NCBI GenBank assembly: GCA_963751665.1
Contig: CAVVVF010000001.1
Coordinates: forward strand, 62,001 to 126,000
Length of the DNA: 64,000 nt
Source of the DNA: AC-69 sp963751665
GTDB lineage: Bacteria; Actinomycetota; UBA4738; HRBIN12
Direction: 5' to 3'
Within the stretch, counting starts at the first letter, position 1. The number at the start of each line of letters is the position of its first letter. A model generated the notes under the pieces. The model saw only the letters and a list, made by a program, of their open reading frames with translations. It searched no databases and was not told the origin of the DNA. Both the position numbers and the translations under genes were made by a program. This document shows positions 1 to 10,371 of the stretch, in pieces.

Positions 1-147
1 CCCATCGCCGCAGCCCACGTCGAGGATCCGCTCCCCAGGCGCGGCCTCCAGCCACCGGATGAGGGTCGCGCACTCCTCGACCCGCCGAAGGTTGAGCCGA
101 TTGAGGAGGGAATAGCTGGACGCCAAGAGCCCGCGATTTCGCCTCAC
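1..147 (-). CDS. SAM-dependent methyltransferase, N-terminal part (cut by window edge)
   Basis: Only the first 49 codons lie inside the window; the gene runs leftward off the end. The frame opens with GTG at 147-145 and stays open to base 1. The last residues read ILDVGCGDG, the glycine-rich motif I that binds S-adenosylmethionine in class I (Rossmann-fold) methyltransferases. About 37 residues before it, with a Tyr-Ser-Leu-Leu-Asn-Arg stretch, resemble the leading helix of UbiE/Methyltransf_11-type small-molecule enzymes. Substrate and pathway cannot be told from this fragment. Confidence 0.7.
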   Translation of the reverse strand, partial: MRRNRGLLASSYSLLNRLNLRRVEECATLIRWLEAAPGERILDVGCGDG

Positions 148-526
148 CCCTGATTCCTAGTCCGCCGGCGAAAGCCGGGCAAATCCGACCTGCGCGGGAC
201 TCACCCGCCGACGCGGGCGAGACATTCTCAGGTCGCGAGGGCATGATCCCAATAGTTTGCCCAGTCTCTGAGGGGCTTGCGATAATGCTTGAGCATTGAC
301 GGGCCTGCGTCTCCGGGTGCACGTGCTGTCTCCCGTCGGAGACTGTTGCCTCCGCGCCGAAGGAGCACGCATGAGGCGGTGCCTTCTGCTCGAACACTTC
401 GAGCCCAGGACGGGGAGATTCGAGGGTCGGGGCACGCGAGACTGTGGCCGGAGGAGCGAGCGCGGATAGGAGCGGGGCCGCTCAATCCCGCGAGCGAAGC
501 CTCGCCTGGCCTTCCAGGACCACAAC
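148..526. other. Stretch with no convincing gene
   Basis: I see no gene with a credible start, motif or codon pattern. Open frames on both strands here look like by-products of high GC and have low-complexity Arg/Ser/Pro-rich translations. The stretch separates the cut methyltransferase from the small cysteine-rich gene on the same strand. Confidence 0.5.
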
Positions 527-721
527 TCAGCGTTGGGAGGTCGTCGGCTCGGCGCGTTCGCCCGGCCCTCTCCATGCGCCGCAGTTGCACTCGCTGTAGA
601 GGCAACGACGGAAGCCGTCGTCGCTGTGAATGAATTCGGAGTGCGCGCAGCCGGCGCAGAAGACGCGACGCGAATCAACGGCGTGCCGGAAGATCGAATC
701 CGCATCGGCCGGAAATCTCAT
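527..721 (-). CDS. Small cysteine-rich (zinc-ribbon-like) protein
   Basis: A 64-residue reading frame starting at ATG 721-719. Its middle carries CAGC, then HSEFIHSDDGFRRCLYSEC, then a further Cys, giving the pattern C-x2-C-x-H-x4-H-x8-C-x4-C-x-C. Regularly spaced Cys and His residues in an otherwise polar small protein suggest a structural zinc site, as in short actinobacterial zinc-ribbon proteins. The last 16 residues are low complexity. I cannot name the family. The start is uncertain because a longer in-frame extension to 799 exists. No neighbour points to a role. Confidence 0.4.
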   Translation of the reverse strand: MRFPADADSIFRHAVDSRRVFCAGCAHSEFIHSDDGFRRCLYSECNCGAWRGPGERAEPTTSQR

Positions 722-959
722 GCCTCGCCCTCGAAACCGGGTTCCTGCCTTCACTGTAGGGATATCGGGCGAATCTCGACATCGGCCAAAAGTCCGCATT
801 TCGGTTTCCTATTCGCCACCGTTTGCAGGCCCGCCGCGACGTCATGCCGTCAGCCCAGGAGGTCCCTGTGTTGTACCAGTCTCCGTTCGCGGTTCTAGAG
901 TTCTTCGAAGAGGTCACGGACCTCCTCGGACGAGCAGACGCAGGGAAGGAGCAGGGGAC

Positions 960-2018
960 ATGAGATTCGGAATCAAGACCGTCGCGCTGGTCACGATCCT
1001 GACTCTGCATGCCATCACTCCGGTCCAGGCTATGCCGAACCTCACCGGGTACCCGAATTCGATGGCCGCGACCGGGGATTCCATCACCCGCGCCTACAAC
1101 ACGGGCACGTTGCCGTTCTCCGACGCCGCCGGCAACTCCTGGTCGACAGGCACGCGGGCCTCCGTGGAGAGCCACTACACCCGGATCCTTGTTGCCCAAC
1201 CCGCCATCCTCGGCCGGAACTACAACCATGCGGTGACGGGGGCGAAGATGGCCGGACTTGAGTCGCAGATGCAACAGGTCAACGACCAGGCCGTGGCGTA
1301 CGTGACGATCCTGATGGGCGCGAACGACCTATGCACACGAGGGGTCGCTGAGATGACGTCGGTGGCCGACTTCCGTTCCCAGTTCGAACGTGCCATGGCT
1401 ACGCTCTCCGCCGGCTCCCCCCGAGCTCGCATCTATGTCGTGAGCATCCCAGACGTCTTCCAGCTGTGGGTCATCTTGAAGGACAATCTCCTGGCTCGTT
1501 TGGCCTGGCGGACCTTGGACATATGCCAGTCGCTGCTGCAGCACCCGCGCTCCACCGATGCCTCCGACGTGATGCGGCGACTGACCGTGCGGCAGCGCAA
1601 TATCGACTTCAACGTCCAGCTGGCGGAGGTGTGCGCGATGTACATCCACTGCCGCCTCGATCAGAACGCCATCTTCTCCGACCCATTCCAGCCCGAGGAC
1701 GTCTCGAGGCGCGACTACTTCCATCCCTCGCTCCAGGGCCAACAGCGCCTGGCCCAGGTGGCGTGGAGCGCGACCTTCGACTTTTCGGACCAGATACCTC
1801 CTTTGACCACGGCGAGCACGGCGGTGGTCGAGGGCGGCATCTTGGTCTCGCTGGAGGCCACCGATGACGTCGGCGTGGCCGGCATCGAGTACCGGCTCAA
1901 CCTCGGGGCCTTTCAGCGCTATGTAGGCCCGTTCGTTCTAACCACAGGCAGCAACATCCGCTTCCGAGCGGTAGACGTGAACGGCAACATCGAGACCACA
2001 CAGTCGCTCGCCGCGTGA
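960..2018 (+). CDS. Secreted SGNH/GDSL-family hydrolase with C-terminal OmpL47-like domain
   Basis: The 352-residue protein starts at ATG 960, after a purine-rich AGGGAAGGAGCAGGGG stretch. Residues 1-24 form a signal peptide (basic start, hydrophobic core, Val-Gln-Ala cleavage end), so it is exported. SGNH block I is GDSITRAYN (Ser about residue 41 as nucleophile), block III is GANDLC, and the catalytic Asp-x-x-His lies in DYFHPS near residue 260. The family hydrolyses ester bonds in lipids, polysaccharide acetates or similar substrates; the substrate here is unknown. The last ~65 residues (TDDVGVAGIEYRLN) match the OmpL47-type beta-sandwich repeat often appended to secreted actinobacterial enzymes. 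The reading frame is undamaged. Confidence 0.8.
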   Translation: MRFGIKTVALVTILTLHAITPVQAMPNLTGYPNSMAATGDSITRAYNTGTLPFSDAAGNSWSTGTRASVESHYTRILVAQPAILGRNYNHAVTGAKMAGLESQMQQVNDQAVAYVTILMGANDLCTRGVAEMTSVADFRSQFERAMATLSAGSPRARIYVVSIPDVFQLWVILKDNLLARLAWRTLDICQSLLQHPRSTDASDVMRRLTVRQRNIDFNVQLAEVCAMYIHCRLDQNAIFSDPFQPEDVSRRDYFHPSLQGQQRLAQVAWSATFDFSDQIPPLTTASTAVVEGGILVSLEATDDVGVAGIEYRLNLGAFQRYVGPFVLTTGSNIRFRAVDVNGNIETTQSLAA

Positions 2019-2211
2019 AAGCGACATCGATCAAGGACTTCCTTCTTCCGTGTGTGCAGTGCTGCTCGGGCACGGGGGGCTGGCGTCGACAGGACGAGGC
2101 GTGCCACCGAATCGAACGAGAGTCGGGCGCCGCCGAAGGCAACAGGGAAGATCCATCTCAGCCAGGCGGCGGGCGCGCAGGGGTGGATCGGCGCGGCCAG
2201 CTCGTTTGCTA

Positions 2212-2697
2212 GATGCCGAGGGTGGCGAACCGAAGACCAAGCGCTCCCGCCGCTGGGTGACCGTGCCGGAATTCGTCTCCGCTTCTTTGGCCGAGCACGT
2301 CCGGAAGTACCCGCCGGGTCCCGACGGACTCGTGTTCACCGCACCGAAGGGAGGGCCGATCCGGCGCCCCGCCTTCTACAGGCTCGTCTGGTCCAAGGCA
2401 ACACGAGCGGCTGGCCTCGAAGGCTTCCCGTTTCGCAACCTGCGGCACACGGGAGCAACATTGGCGCTTCAGGAGGGCACGAGTCCCGTCCTGGTGGCCT
2501 TTCGTTTAGGACATGCATCGACAGCCATGATCGAGCGACACTACGGCGAACTCGTTGAGGGCTTCGACCGGGAGATCGCCGATCGCCTCGCGGAAGCCCG
2601 GAGAAGAGAGCGCCGAAGTCCTGACCTTGCCCCTGTGTCGTCCCTGGCCGCCGCCCGGCGGTCTCGCAGGAGGAATCCTCGCAAGAGGACTCGCTGA
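2212..2697 (+). pseudogene. Tyrosine recombinase (phage-type integrase) remnant, C-terminal half
   Basis: The translation from about 2218 matches only the C-terminal catalytic half of a tyrosine recombinase. It contains the segment before the active site (GLVFTAPKGGPIRR), then FRNLRHTGA, LGHAS and ERHYG, which hold the second catalytic Arg, the His of the GH pair and the nucleophilic Tyr. The usual His of the H-x-x-R box is Arg here. The N-terminal core-binding domain, the first catalytic Arg region and any start codon are missing upstream, so this is a decayed fragment. It probably once served an integrative element, but it lies about 1.5 kb outside the tRNA-Glu repeat at 4257-4298. Confidence 0.75.
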
Positions 2698-2727
2698 TTC
2701 CTGTTGGAGGACGGACCTCCAGGCTAT

Positions 2728-2750
2728 TGAGCACTGGGGCGCAGTGCTCA
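2728..2750. terminator. Hairpin between convergent genes
   Basis: TGAGCACTG and CAGTGCTCA form a perfect 9-bp inverted repeat around a 5-base GGGCG loop. It lies between the end of the integrase remnant and the leftward TolB-like gene, whose stop codon is inside the hairpin. No U-tract follows, so termination is inferred from position and symmetry. Confidence 0.45.
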
Positions 2751-3782
2751 CTCCGGAGCGGGTCGGATCCAGTCCGGGAAGAGGCCGCCGCGCGGCATCC
2801 CCTGGATGTCGAGCGAGGCGCGACCCGTGCCGTCGGGCCGGATGACGTAGAGGTCGTAGCCGGACACGAGCAGGTACCTCCCGTCCGGGGACCAGGTCAC
2901 GAACTGGCCGAACTCCGGCGTGACGCGTGTGAGCCCGGTCCCATCCGCGTTCACGACCCAGATGTCGTGGTGGGGCCCGATGTCGCCCGTGGTCCGGCAA
3001 TCGGGCGCGTCCGAGTAGGCGCAGTCGTCGCGGACCGACGCGAACGCGATGCGCGTGCCGTCCGGCGACCAGGCCGGCCACCCGTCCGGGCCTGGTGAGT
3101 CCGTGAGCTGCACCGGGTTCGACCCGTCGGCGTTCATGACCCAGATGTCGTACTCGGCCGGCCCGTCGGGGCCGCCCATGAACGCGATGCGCGTGCCGTC
3201 GGGCGACCAGGCGGGGTACTCGACCCACATGTCCGTGGGGATCCTGCGCAGTTTCGATCCGTCCGGGTTCACGAGGTACCCGCTCATCGTCGAGCCGTGG
3301 CGGGTCGAGTTGAACACGATCGTGCGGCCGTCCGGCGACCAGTCCGGTCCCTAGTCGTTGTCGGGATCGTTCGTGATGTCCCTGCGTTCCGAGCCGTCGG
3401 CGTTCATCACGTAGATCTCGTCGTCGTGGTTGATGCCGCGGCGCGAGTCCCGGTACACGATCCGACTCCCGTCGGGCGACCAGGACGGGTCGAACTCGGC
3501 GCCGCGCCTGCTCGTCACTTGCACCAGGCCGGTGCCGTCGACGTTCGCCGTGTAAACGTCGTCCTCGGTGGACAGGACGATCCTGCCTCGGAGCGTGCTC
3601 CTGTCGATCGGCGTCCCAAGGATCACGGGCACCCTCGAGTCGACCGGCGACGCCTGCAGGCTGGGCGCGGCCGTCGAGGATGAGGATGCGGAACGGTTCG
3701 TCGGAGCCTGCGTGCACGACGCGGGGAGGACGACGAGGACAAGGATCCAGGCCGATCCGGCTCGACGAGCGCGCGGACTCAC
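2748..3782 (-). pseudogene. TolB-like beta-propeller lipoprotein, split by an in-frame amber codon
   Basis: The start is GTG 3782-3780, preceded by a strong AGGAGG five bases away. The N-terminus has a basic stretch, a hydrophobic segment and LPASC, a plausible lipobox, followed by a Ser/Thr/Pro-rich linker. The body is a run of PD40/WD40-like blades with WSPDG and NADG signatures (about six), as in TolB-type extracytoplasmic propellers. At 3353-3351 a TAG interrupts the frame; the frame then continues without a shift as GPDWSPDG, so a single TGG-to-TAG change (Trp to stop) explains it. It is either a recent nonsense mutation, giving a truncated protein of about 143 residues, or a base-call error. 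Function is unknown. Confidence 0.7.
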
Positions 3783-4256
3783 GACGGCCTCCTCGCTGGT
3801 CGGGGGCATCGAAGATACGCCGATGAGGCCCCCGAGGTTCCGCCCCGCGTGCGCGAGCTCCACGCCCAGCGCGGCGACCGAGTCCTTCCCCGCGATGAGT
3901 TTGCCGGGTTCCGGCAGTCTGGATCGGGCAGAGGAGTGGCACCGGCATGGCTCGTGCCCGGACACCCCAGCACCTTGTCGACGGAGGGCACGCCCTCGGC
4001 CGGCAGACCTTGCTCGCGGCCGACGGAGACCTCCGTCGGGCGGTGTCGTAGTCGGACTCGAGCTGGGGGCGGCCCTGTGATCCGGATCTGCGCGGCGCAA
4101 GGGTGGCGAGTGCATCCACCCTCGACACCCGCACTACTTTCGCGCACTCGCTACGCTTGATCCGGCGCGGGATATTTGCGGGATATCCGGCGTTTGATCT
4201 TGGTTCAACCAGCCGATCGATTCAGGACTAGCGCCCTGACCTGGCGCTTTGCTCTA
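3783..4256. other. Intergenic stretch left of the tRNA-Glu repeat
   Basis: I find no convincing gene here. Open frames on the minus strand are Arg/Pro-rich and carry no recognisable motif. The right part holds a short 11-bp direct repeat (4166-4187) listed separately and leads into the 42-bp tRNA-derived repeat. Confidence 0.4.
4166..4187 (+). repeat. 11-bp tandem direct repeat, candidate recombinase arm site
   Basis: GCGGGATATTT is followed directly by GCGGGATATCC, two copies of an 11-bp unit with the shared core GCGGGATAT. It lies about 70 bp left of the tRNA-Glu-derived repeat. Related units with the GCGGGA core lie at 4410-4430 and 11364-11384. Tandem short repeats beside a tRNA attachment core are typical of arm-type integrase binding sites; that role is inferred. 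Confidence 0.35.
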
Positions 4257-4298
4257 GTAGTCCCAACGGGATTTGAACCCGTGTCTCCACCTTGAGAG
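4257..4298 (-). other. Duplicated 3' end of tRNA-Glu: putative attachment site (attL/attR)
   Basis: These 42 bases are identical to 11502-11543 inside the intact tRNA-Glu(CTC), in the same orientation. They cover the T-arm, variable region and anticodon 3' side of the tRNA; beyond 4298 the match stops and no 5' half follows, so it is not a functional tRNA. A direct repeat of a tRNA 3' end is the classic footprint of site-specific integration by a tyrosine recombinase. The DNA between the two copies (about 7.2 kb) is the inferred element. Confidence 0.75.
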
Positions 4299-4409
4299 TG
4301 TTCTCGGGGGACGATTCCGCTACCTGCGGCGATGCCCGAATCCAGTACCTGACCCGCGGATTCGATGCTCCAGCCGTTCCCGTCATTTCTTGACGTCTCC
4401 CGGTCGTTC

Positions 4410-4430
4410 GCGGGACGAATGCGGGACGAA
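4410..4430 (+). repeat. 11-bp tandem direct repeat inside the element, left end
   Basis: GCGGGACGAAT is followed by GCGGGACGAA, the same 11-bp periodicity and GCGGGA core as at 4166-4187. It lies about 110 bp inside the left tRNA-derived repeat. The similar stretch at 11364-11384 shares ATGCGGGACGA. Candidate arm-type recombinase sites, by inference. Confidence 0.35.
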
Positions 4431-4521
4431 CGCGAGATTGGCCAGTGTTGGATCGACGGCTCCGGGGGTCCTATCGACCGATCGAGAGCGTTGCACCGTA
4501 GCCACATCGATCCTGTTTGGG

Positions 4522-7500
4522 CTACCACGCGGAAGCGCAAGATATGAGCCAAGCACTCCTGCTCTGTGCGCACCGATCCACGTGAAGGTACTGGCGGCAT
4601 TCCTCGTCGGTGAGCGATCTCGTGACCTCCCGGGGCGATCTCGAGGAGGTCGTCGATGTCGAGGGCCCAGATCCGAACACCATCGCACGCGCTCGTGGAG
4701 GCGAGCTTCGTACCGTCCGGGCTGAAGGCCACGCTCTGGATACGGCGCATCCGATGCCCCCGCAGGACCAGCTGCTGCGCGCCGGTGTCCGCCTCGAACA
4801 GCCGAACCGTGCCGTCGAGCCCGCGGTGGCGACGCGCGATCCGTCGGGGCTGAAGGCGACATCGTTGACGCCCCCGAGTTCCCGGCGAGCACCGCCAAGC
4901 GCGTTCCGCTCTCCACGTCCCAGATCTCCGCGTGTCCGGCCTGACCGGCCGTGGCGATACGGGAACCGCTGGGATCGAAGTCCATGCGACGCGTCGCGCT
5001 GATCGTGCGGACGATCACGCCCCGCTCCCAGTCCCAGATCTTCAAGCGGTATCGGCCTTCGGCGATGCGGGCCGCCGTGGCGACCAGGCGGCCGTCGGGG
5101 CTGAACGTGCCGCGAACAGAGACGACCCCTCGTCTGCGCAGGACCCGGATCACGCGGCCGGAGCGATCGACGATCTTCGCCTCCCGTCCCAGCTCGCGGT
5201 GACCAGATACTCCCCATCCGGACTGAATGCGACCTCGTTGACGTCGAGGCGGTGCCCGATCTGGAAGAGCTCCTCCCCGGTCGACAAATCCCATACCCTC
5301 ACCGCTACGTCGCCGCCGCAGCACTCGGGCCGCTCCAGCCGCCGAGCGGCGATCGACGCGCCGTCCGGGCTGACGTCGAATGAACCGAAGAACCCAGAAG
5401 AAAGTCGAAGTGGCAGGGGTCCGATCGTTCGAAGGACCCGCCCCGTCTGCAGGTCCCAGATCGGCACCGCATGGTCCGTCCACGCTGGTCGCCACGACGC
5501 GCCGTCCGTCCGGCATGAACTCCGCGGGATGCGCCGGCGGCGGGAAGGTTCGCCCACTCGGCGTCGCCGTTCGGCCCCAGGTCCCAGATCTTCACGGCGG
5601 TGATCCCCGCGTCACCGGCCATCACCCGGGTCCCATCGGGCGAGAACGCCACTCCCACGATCCCGCTCCTCGTCTCTTGTGCCGACAGCGACCAGAGCTC
5701 CCGGACACCTCCGTCCCGATCCCCACACCTTCGCGGTGCCGTCGATACCGCCCGTGACCAGGCGAGAGGAATCCGGACTCCAGGCGGCGCTCAGGACGAA
5801 CCCGCTGTGGCCGAAGGTGAGCCGGAGCCTTCCCGTCCCCGCATCCCAGACTCCCGTGCCGTCCTCGCTCTCGCGGCGATGTATCGGCCATCCGGGCTCC
5901 AGGACACGCCCCCGTGAAGCACGACGACGCTGCAACAATTGGGTTCCGCTCAGTTGAACGCTTCCTCGCCGGTCCTCGACGATCGAACACGGCGCCGTCT
6001 TCGCCACGAGAGGACGACCACGGCGAGGCGCTTCCCGTCAGGACTGAGGGCGGTGTCGATCGGGCCGTCGCAAGCAAGAGTCCAGACCACCCGGCCCGTG
6101 GACAGGTCCAGGACCCGGACGACGCCCCCGAAGTCGTCGTGCCAGGCAGCGGCGACGAGCGAACCGTCGGCGCTGAACGAAGGGCCGAAGCACCGCGCCC
6201 TCCCCCGACAGCGCTCGCAGAGGAGTCGCCGGTCGAGGGATCCCACACCTTCAACGTCCCGTCGTCGCCGGTGGAGGCGAGCATGGAGCCGTCCGGAGCT
6301 GAACGCGACGTCGTTGACATCGCCATCGTGTCCCTCGGAACGAGAGGACGCTCTCCCCCGTCTCGCCGTCCCTGATGTCGATGATCCCCGAGTCCTCGCC
6401 CCTCGGTCACGAAGACGCCCGTCGGGCTCCAGGCGAGGAGCCCGCCCACCCCGGGCACCTCCATCACGAGCCGGGATGCCACGACGGCCCGGTGCAGCGC
6501 CTCCTCGGCCTCCGGCAGCACGGATCCGTCGACCGATCGGGTGAGCTCGACGGCCTCGATCGCGAGCAGGACGCTGAGCTCGGGGTCGGCCTCGAGGTTC
6601 GCGACCGCGGCGGCGGCAAGCTCCCTCGCCGTCGCGACCCTCGCCTCGCGCCCGCTCGCTCGCTCTGGTTGGTCGCGACGATGGTGAGCGATCCGGCGAC
6701 CAGAGCCGCGACCGCGAAGACGGCAACGAGGCCGCGCAGCCGGCGTGCGGATCGCCGCTCGATCCGCGCCTCGTGCTCGCGCCGCCGCTCCTCCTCCTCC
6801 CGCTCCCGGTCGCGCTGATCGACGCTCGCCTTCAGGTACGCGCGCTCGGGCCGCCCGATCGCGAGGTCCGTGGTCGCGGCCCAGGCCTCGAGCTGCTCGA
6901 GTCGGGCACCCCGCAGGAGGAAGCTCGGATCGCCGTCGGAGCCCCGCCACTCGGCGGCCGCCTGGGCCAGCCCCCGTTCCTGACGGAGGTCCTCGCGCGC
7001 GTCGTCGATCCAGGTGCGCAGCCGCCCCCACGCGCCGAGCAGCGCCTCGTGGGCGATCTCGACCGTCGGCTCCCGGGTGGAGGGCTCCCGATCGAAGGTC
7101 AGGAGCCGGTGGCGTCCGAAGGTGTCCAGGACGCGTCGATCGCTTCCGGTTCCACGTCGATGTCGTCCAGCTCGCTCCTCGCGACGCGCCGCCGCGTGTC
7201 CTGCCTGCCCTCCCCGAGGGTGACCAACCGCAGGAACACCTGCTTGATCGCCCGTCGCCCCTGCGGTCGGTCGCCTCGTAGATGCGCTCGGCTCGCGCGG
7301 ACAGGGCCCCGGCGACCCCGCCGATCTCCCGGTAGGCGGCGAGGGTCAGCCGATCCTCGTCCCGCCGTTCGAAGAGCTCCGTGAGCGCGTACTGCAGGAG
7401 CGGGAGCGCGCCGGGCTGATGGGCGACGTCGGCGATCATCTCCGCCACCAGCCCGGGCTCGGGCCGGACGCCGACCCGTTCGGCCGGGCCTCGGATCGCC

Positions 7501-10246
7501 TGCTCGAGCTCGTCGGGCATGAGCGGGGGAACCGCCTCGGTCCGTTCGGCGAGCAGCTCGCCGAACCGGGGGTAGAGGAGCGGGCGGTCGTAGAAGTCGG
7601 CCCGGAGCGTCACGATCACCGGAGCCGGCTCTCGGGGTCGGCGGTCGCGACGCGAAGCGACTCCAGGAACAGCTCGCGCTCGCGTTCGTCGGTGGTGAGC
7701 GTGAAGACCTCCTCGAACTGGTCGACAACGAGCACGACCTCCGACTCGCCGGCCGCGACGAGATCCACGGCCTCGAGCAGCCCCCGGGATCCTGAATCGA
7801 GCAGGTCGTGCAGCCGGGGCACCGGACGCACCGCGATCCGAAGCAGCGCCGCCTCGAGCTCCTCGATGGGGTGCGACCCGGGGAACATCTCGGCGATGAA
7901 GGCGATCCTCCGGCCTCCCCAGGGCCCCGTCCCGGATCGCCGGGACCAGGCCCGCGCGGACCACCGAGGACTTCCGCCCCCGCTCGGGCCGACGACGGCG
8001 AGGAACCTCGACCCGGGCCCGCGCCTCCTCAGCCTGGCGACGAGGCGCTGGGTGAGCTCCCCCCGCCCGAAGAAGTCGCGGGCGTCGGCCTCGGTGAACG
8101 GCCGGAGGCCCTTGTACGGGTTCCGTTCGTCGGTCCGTCGGGGGCGGCGATCGCGTAGGTTCGAGGGCCGTGCGGGCGGCCACGGCGAACGCGTCCGCCT
8201 CCGGGTGCATCCGTCCCGACTCGACCCGCTCGACGAGCTCCGCGAAGGACGGCTTCGTCCGGCAGCAGGCCCGTGGCGAGCCGGCGAGCTCCCGGACGTC
8301 CTCCGGGGGTCCGGCGCCGCGCCGACCCCGATCTGGAAGTCCCCGAGGTAGGCGTTCCCCTCGGCGTCGAACAAGACGTTGGACGATCCATGCTCCCGTG
8401 CGCCATCCCCTGCCGGTGCGCGAACGCGAGCGCGGAGGAGATCTGCTCGACGAGGCGGATGGCTCGGTCCCGCTGGAGCGACTCCCCGCGCTCCTCGAGG
8501 GCCCGCAGGCTGCCCCCGCGCAGGTACCGGGAGACGATGTAGGCGCGGCCGGGCTCTCGCCAGTAGTCGTAGATCGGGACGATGTGCGGATGCTCCAGGG
8601 CCGCGACGGCCTGGGCCTCCGCCTCGAAACGCCCCACGAAGGCCGGGTCGGTGGCGACGTGCTCGTGGAACACCTTGACGGCCACGTCGCGCTCGACGTG
8701 GGGTTGGATGGCCCGGAAGACGGCGCCGTCGGCCCGTCGTCGATCTTCTCCAGGAGCCGGTAGCCGCGGAGGGGCTCTCCCCGCAGATCGAGTCCGGGGT
8801 CTTGCTTCAGGACCCGCTCGTGGAGCCTCACGAGCTCGGGCGAGGGGTCGATCCCGAGCTCGTCGGCCAGGATCTCCCTCGCCCGCTGGTAGGCGCCCAG
8901 CGCCTCGGCCTGACGCCCCTCGCGGTAGAGGGCCAGCATCGAGCAGGCCCCACAGGCTCTCCCGCCAGGGGTGGCGCGCGAGCAGGGTCTCCAGCTCCCC
9001 GATCGCCCGGGCCTGGGCACCGCTCGCCAGGAGCCCCTCGATCCTGGCTTCCTGCGCCTCGAGCCGAAGCTCGTCGAGCCGGGCGGCCTCGGCGACCAGC
9101 GAGGGCTGGTCGGCGAGGTCGGCGAGCGCCGGGCCGCGCCACAGCGCCAAGGCATCCTCGAGCGTGGCGACCGCGATGTTCGGATCGACGGGGAGGGCCT
9201 TCTTCGCGTCCCTCATGAGCGCGTCGAACCGTGCCGCGTCCAACTCGGAGGGGTCGAGCCAGGCGGTAGCCGGGTGCGTGGCTCTGGATCCGGTCGTGGC
9301 CGAGGGCCTTCCGGAGGTGCGAGACGTAGGTCTGGATGATGTTCCGGGCTTTCTCGGGCGGTTCTTCGCCCCAGACCTCGTCGATCAGCGTCTCGGCGGG
9401 CACGAGCTCGTTCGCGCGGATGAGCAGGTGGGCGAGGACCGCGCGCTGCTTCGGCCCGCCGAGGGGGATCGGCCCGCTCCCCGCGTCGACCTCGAGCGGT
9501 CCGAGGACGCGGAACTGCAGCCTCCCCCCGTACACGCGCCGCGCCGGCTGCCTGGGCAGGAGCGCTCGCATCTGCTCGGCGACGTCGCTCCCCTCCGAAG
9601 CGATCGCCAGGACGTGGACGGGATCGGAGAGCCCCTTGAGATGCAGCTCCCCGCGATCGACGTAGGTGATGCCATCGAGCGCGCGAGCGAGGTGAACGAC
9701 GCTCTGACTGCACAGGATCTCGCCGGGGCCGGCCTGCCCGCACAACCGCGCCGCGAGGTTCAGGGCCCCACCCCGGTATCCGCCCTCGACCTGAACCGCC
9801 TCGCCCGCATCCAGCCCGATCCCCACGGGGAGCGGGAGATCCGGAGTCGCCAGCGTCTCCTGCAGGAGGCGCGCCTGCAGCTCGACCGCCGTCCTGATCG
9901 CCTGACGGGGCGAACCAAAGACGGCGAGGGCCTCATCACCCCGCAGCTCGATCACCGAGCCGTCACGAGCCTCTACCTGCTCGCGAACGATGTCGGCGAA
10001 CCGAGCTGCGAGCTTGGCAGCCGCTTCGTCACCGCGCTCATGGGTGAAGTGGGTGTATCCGCGAACGTCCGCGATCAGGAACGTCCTGACCTCCTCGGTG
10101 CCGGCAGGCGGCGTGTTTCGGCTTTCCTCTCGGACATCGATGGGGCCCGATCCCTGGGGAGCGTGCTCCATCCCCCTCATGCGGCCGAGTATCGAGCCTT
10201 GGATTCTCGAGCGCCAGGCCGCCGTCTCGTCCTGTGTGTCGCTCAC
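4522..10246 (-). CDS. Giant regulator: class III cyclase / winged-helix-BTAD / kinase-like / STAND NTPase / WD40 (multiple frameshifts)
   Basis: The gene starts at GTG 10246 and is intact to about 9245; after that, single-base indels shift the frame many times. Reassembled, the order is: class III nucleotide cyclase domain (IADVRGYT and ELRGDEALAVF with the two metal Asp residues), OmpR-like winged helix (GPKQRAVLAHLL), BTAD helical repeats, a Ser/Thr kinase-like domain (DVAVKVF; HGS in place of HRD; DFQ in place of DFG), an nSTAND1-type NTPase beginning NPYKGLRPF with a P-loop GPSGGGKSS after correction, a membrane segment (about 6680-6740), and WD40/PD40 blades with SPDG motifs ending near DEECRQYLHVDRC. 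Total about 1,900 residues. Such STAND regulators are thought to sense signals through the propeller. Kinase activity is doubtful because key residues are changed. Frameshifts look like consensus errors, but decay within a mobile element cannot be excluded. Confidence 0.7.
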
Positions 10247-10371
10247 GCTCTCTCGAGCATCGGGTGAGTCCCTTGAGAACGGCTTGAAAGAGGCGTCCAG
10301 CCGTTCTCAGGGCTCCTCCGCCAACCTCGAGCGTGGTCCTCATAGGAGCGACCAGAGGAAGGGAGGAAGGT

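Noticed and set aside
4205..4750. A 181-residue minus-strand frame spanning the left tRNA-derived repeat
   Set aside because: It joins tRNA-derived sequence to WD40 residues of the giant regulator in the wrong context; it is not a gene.
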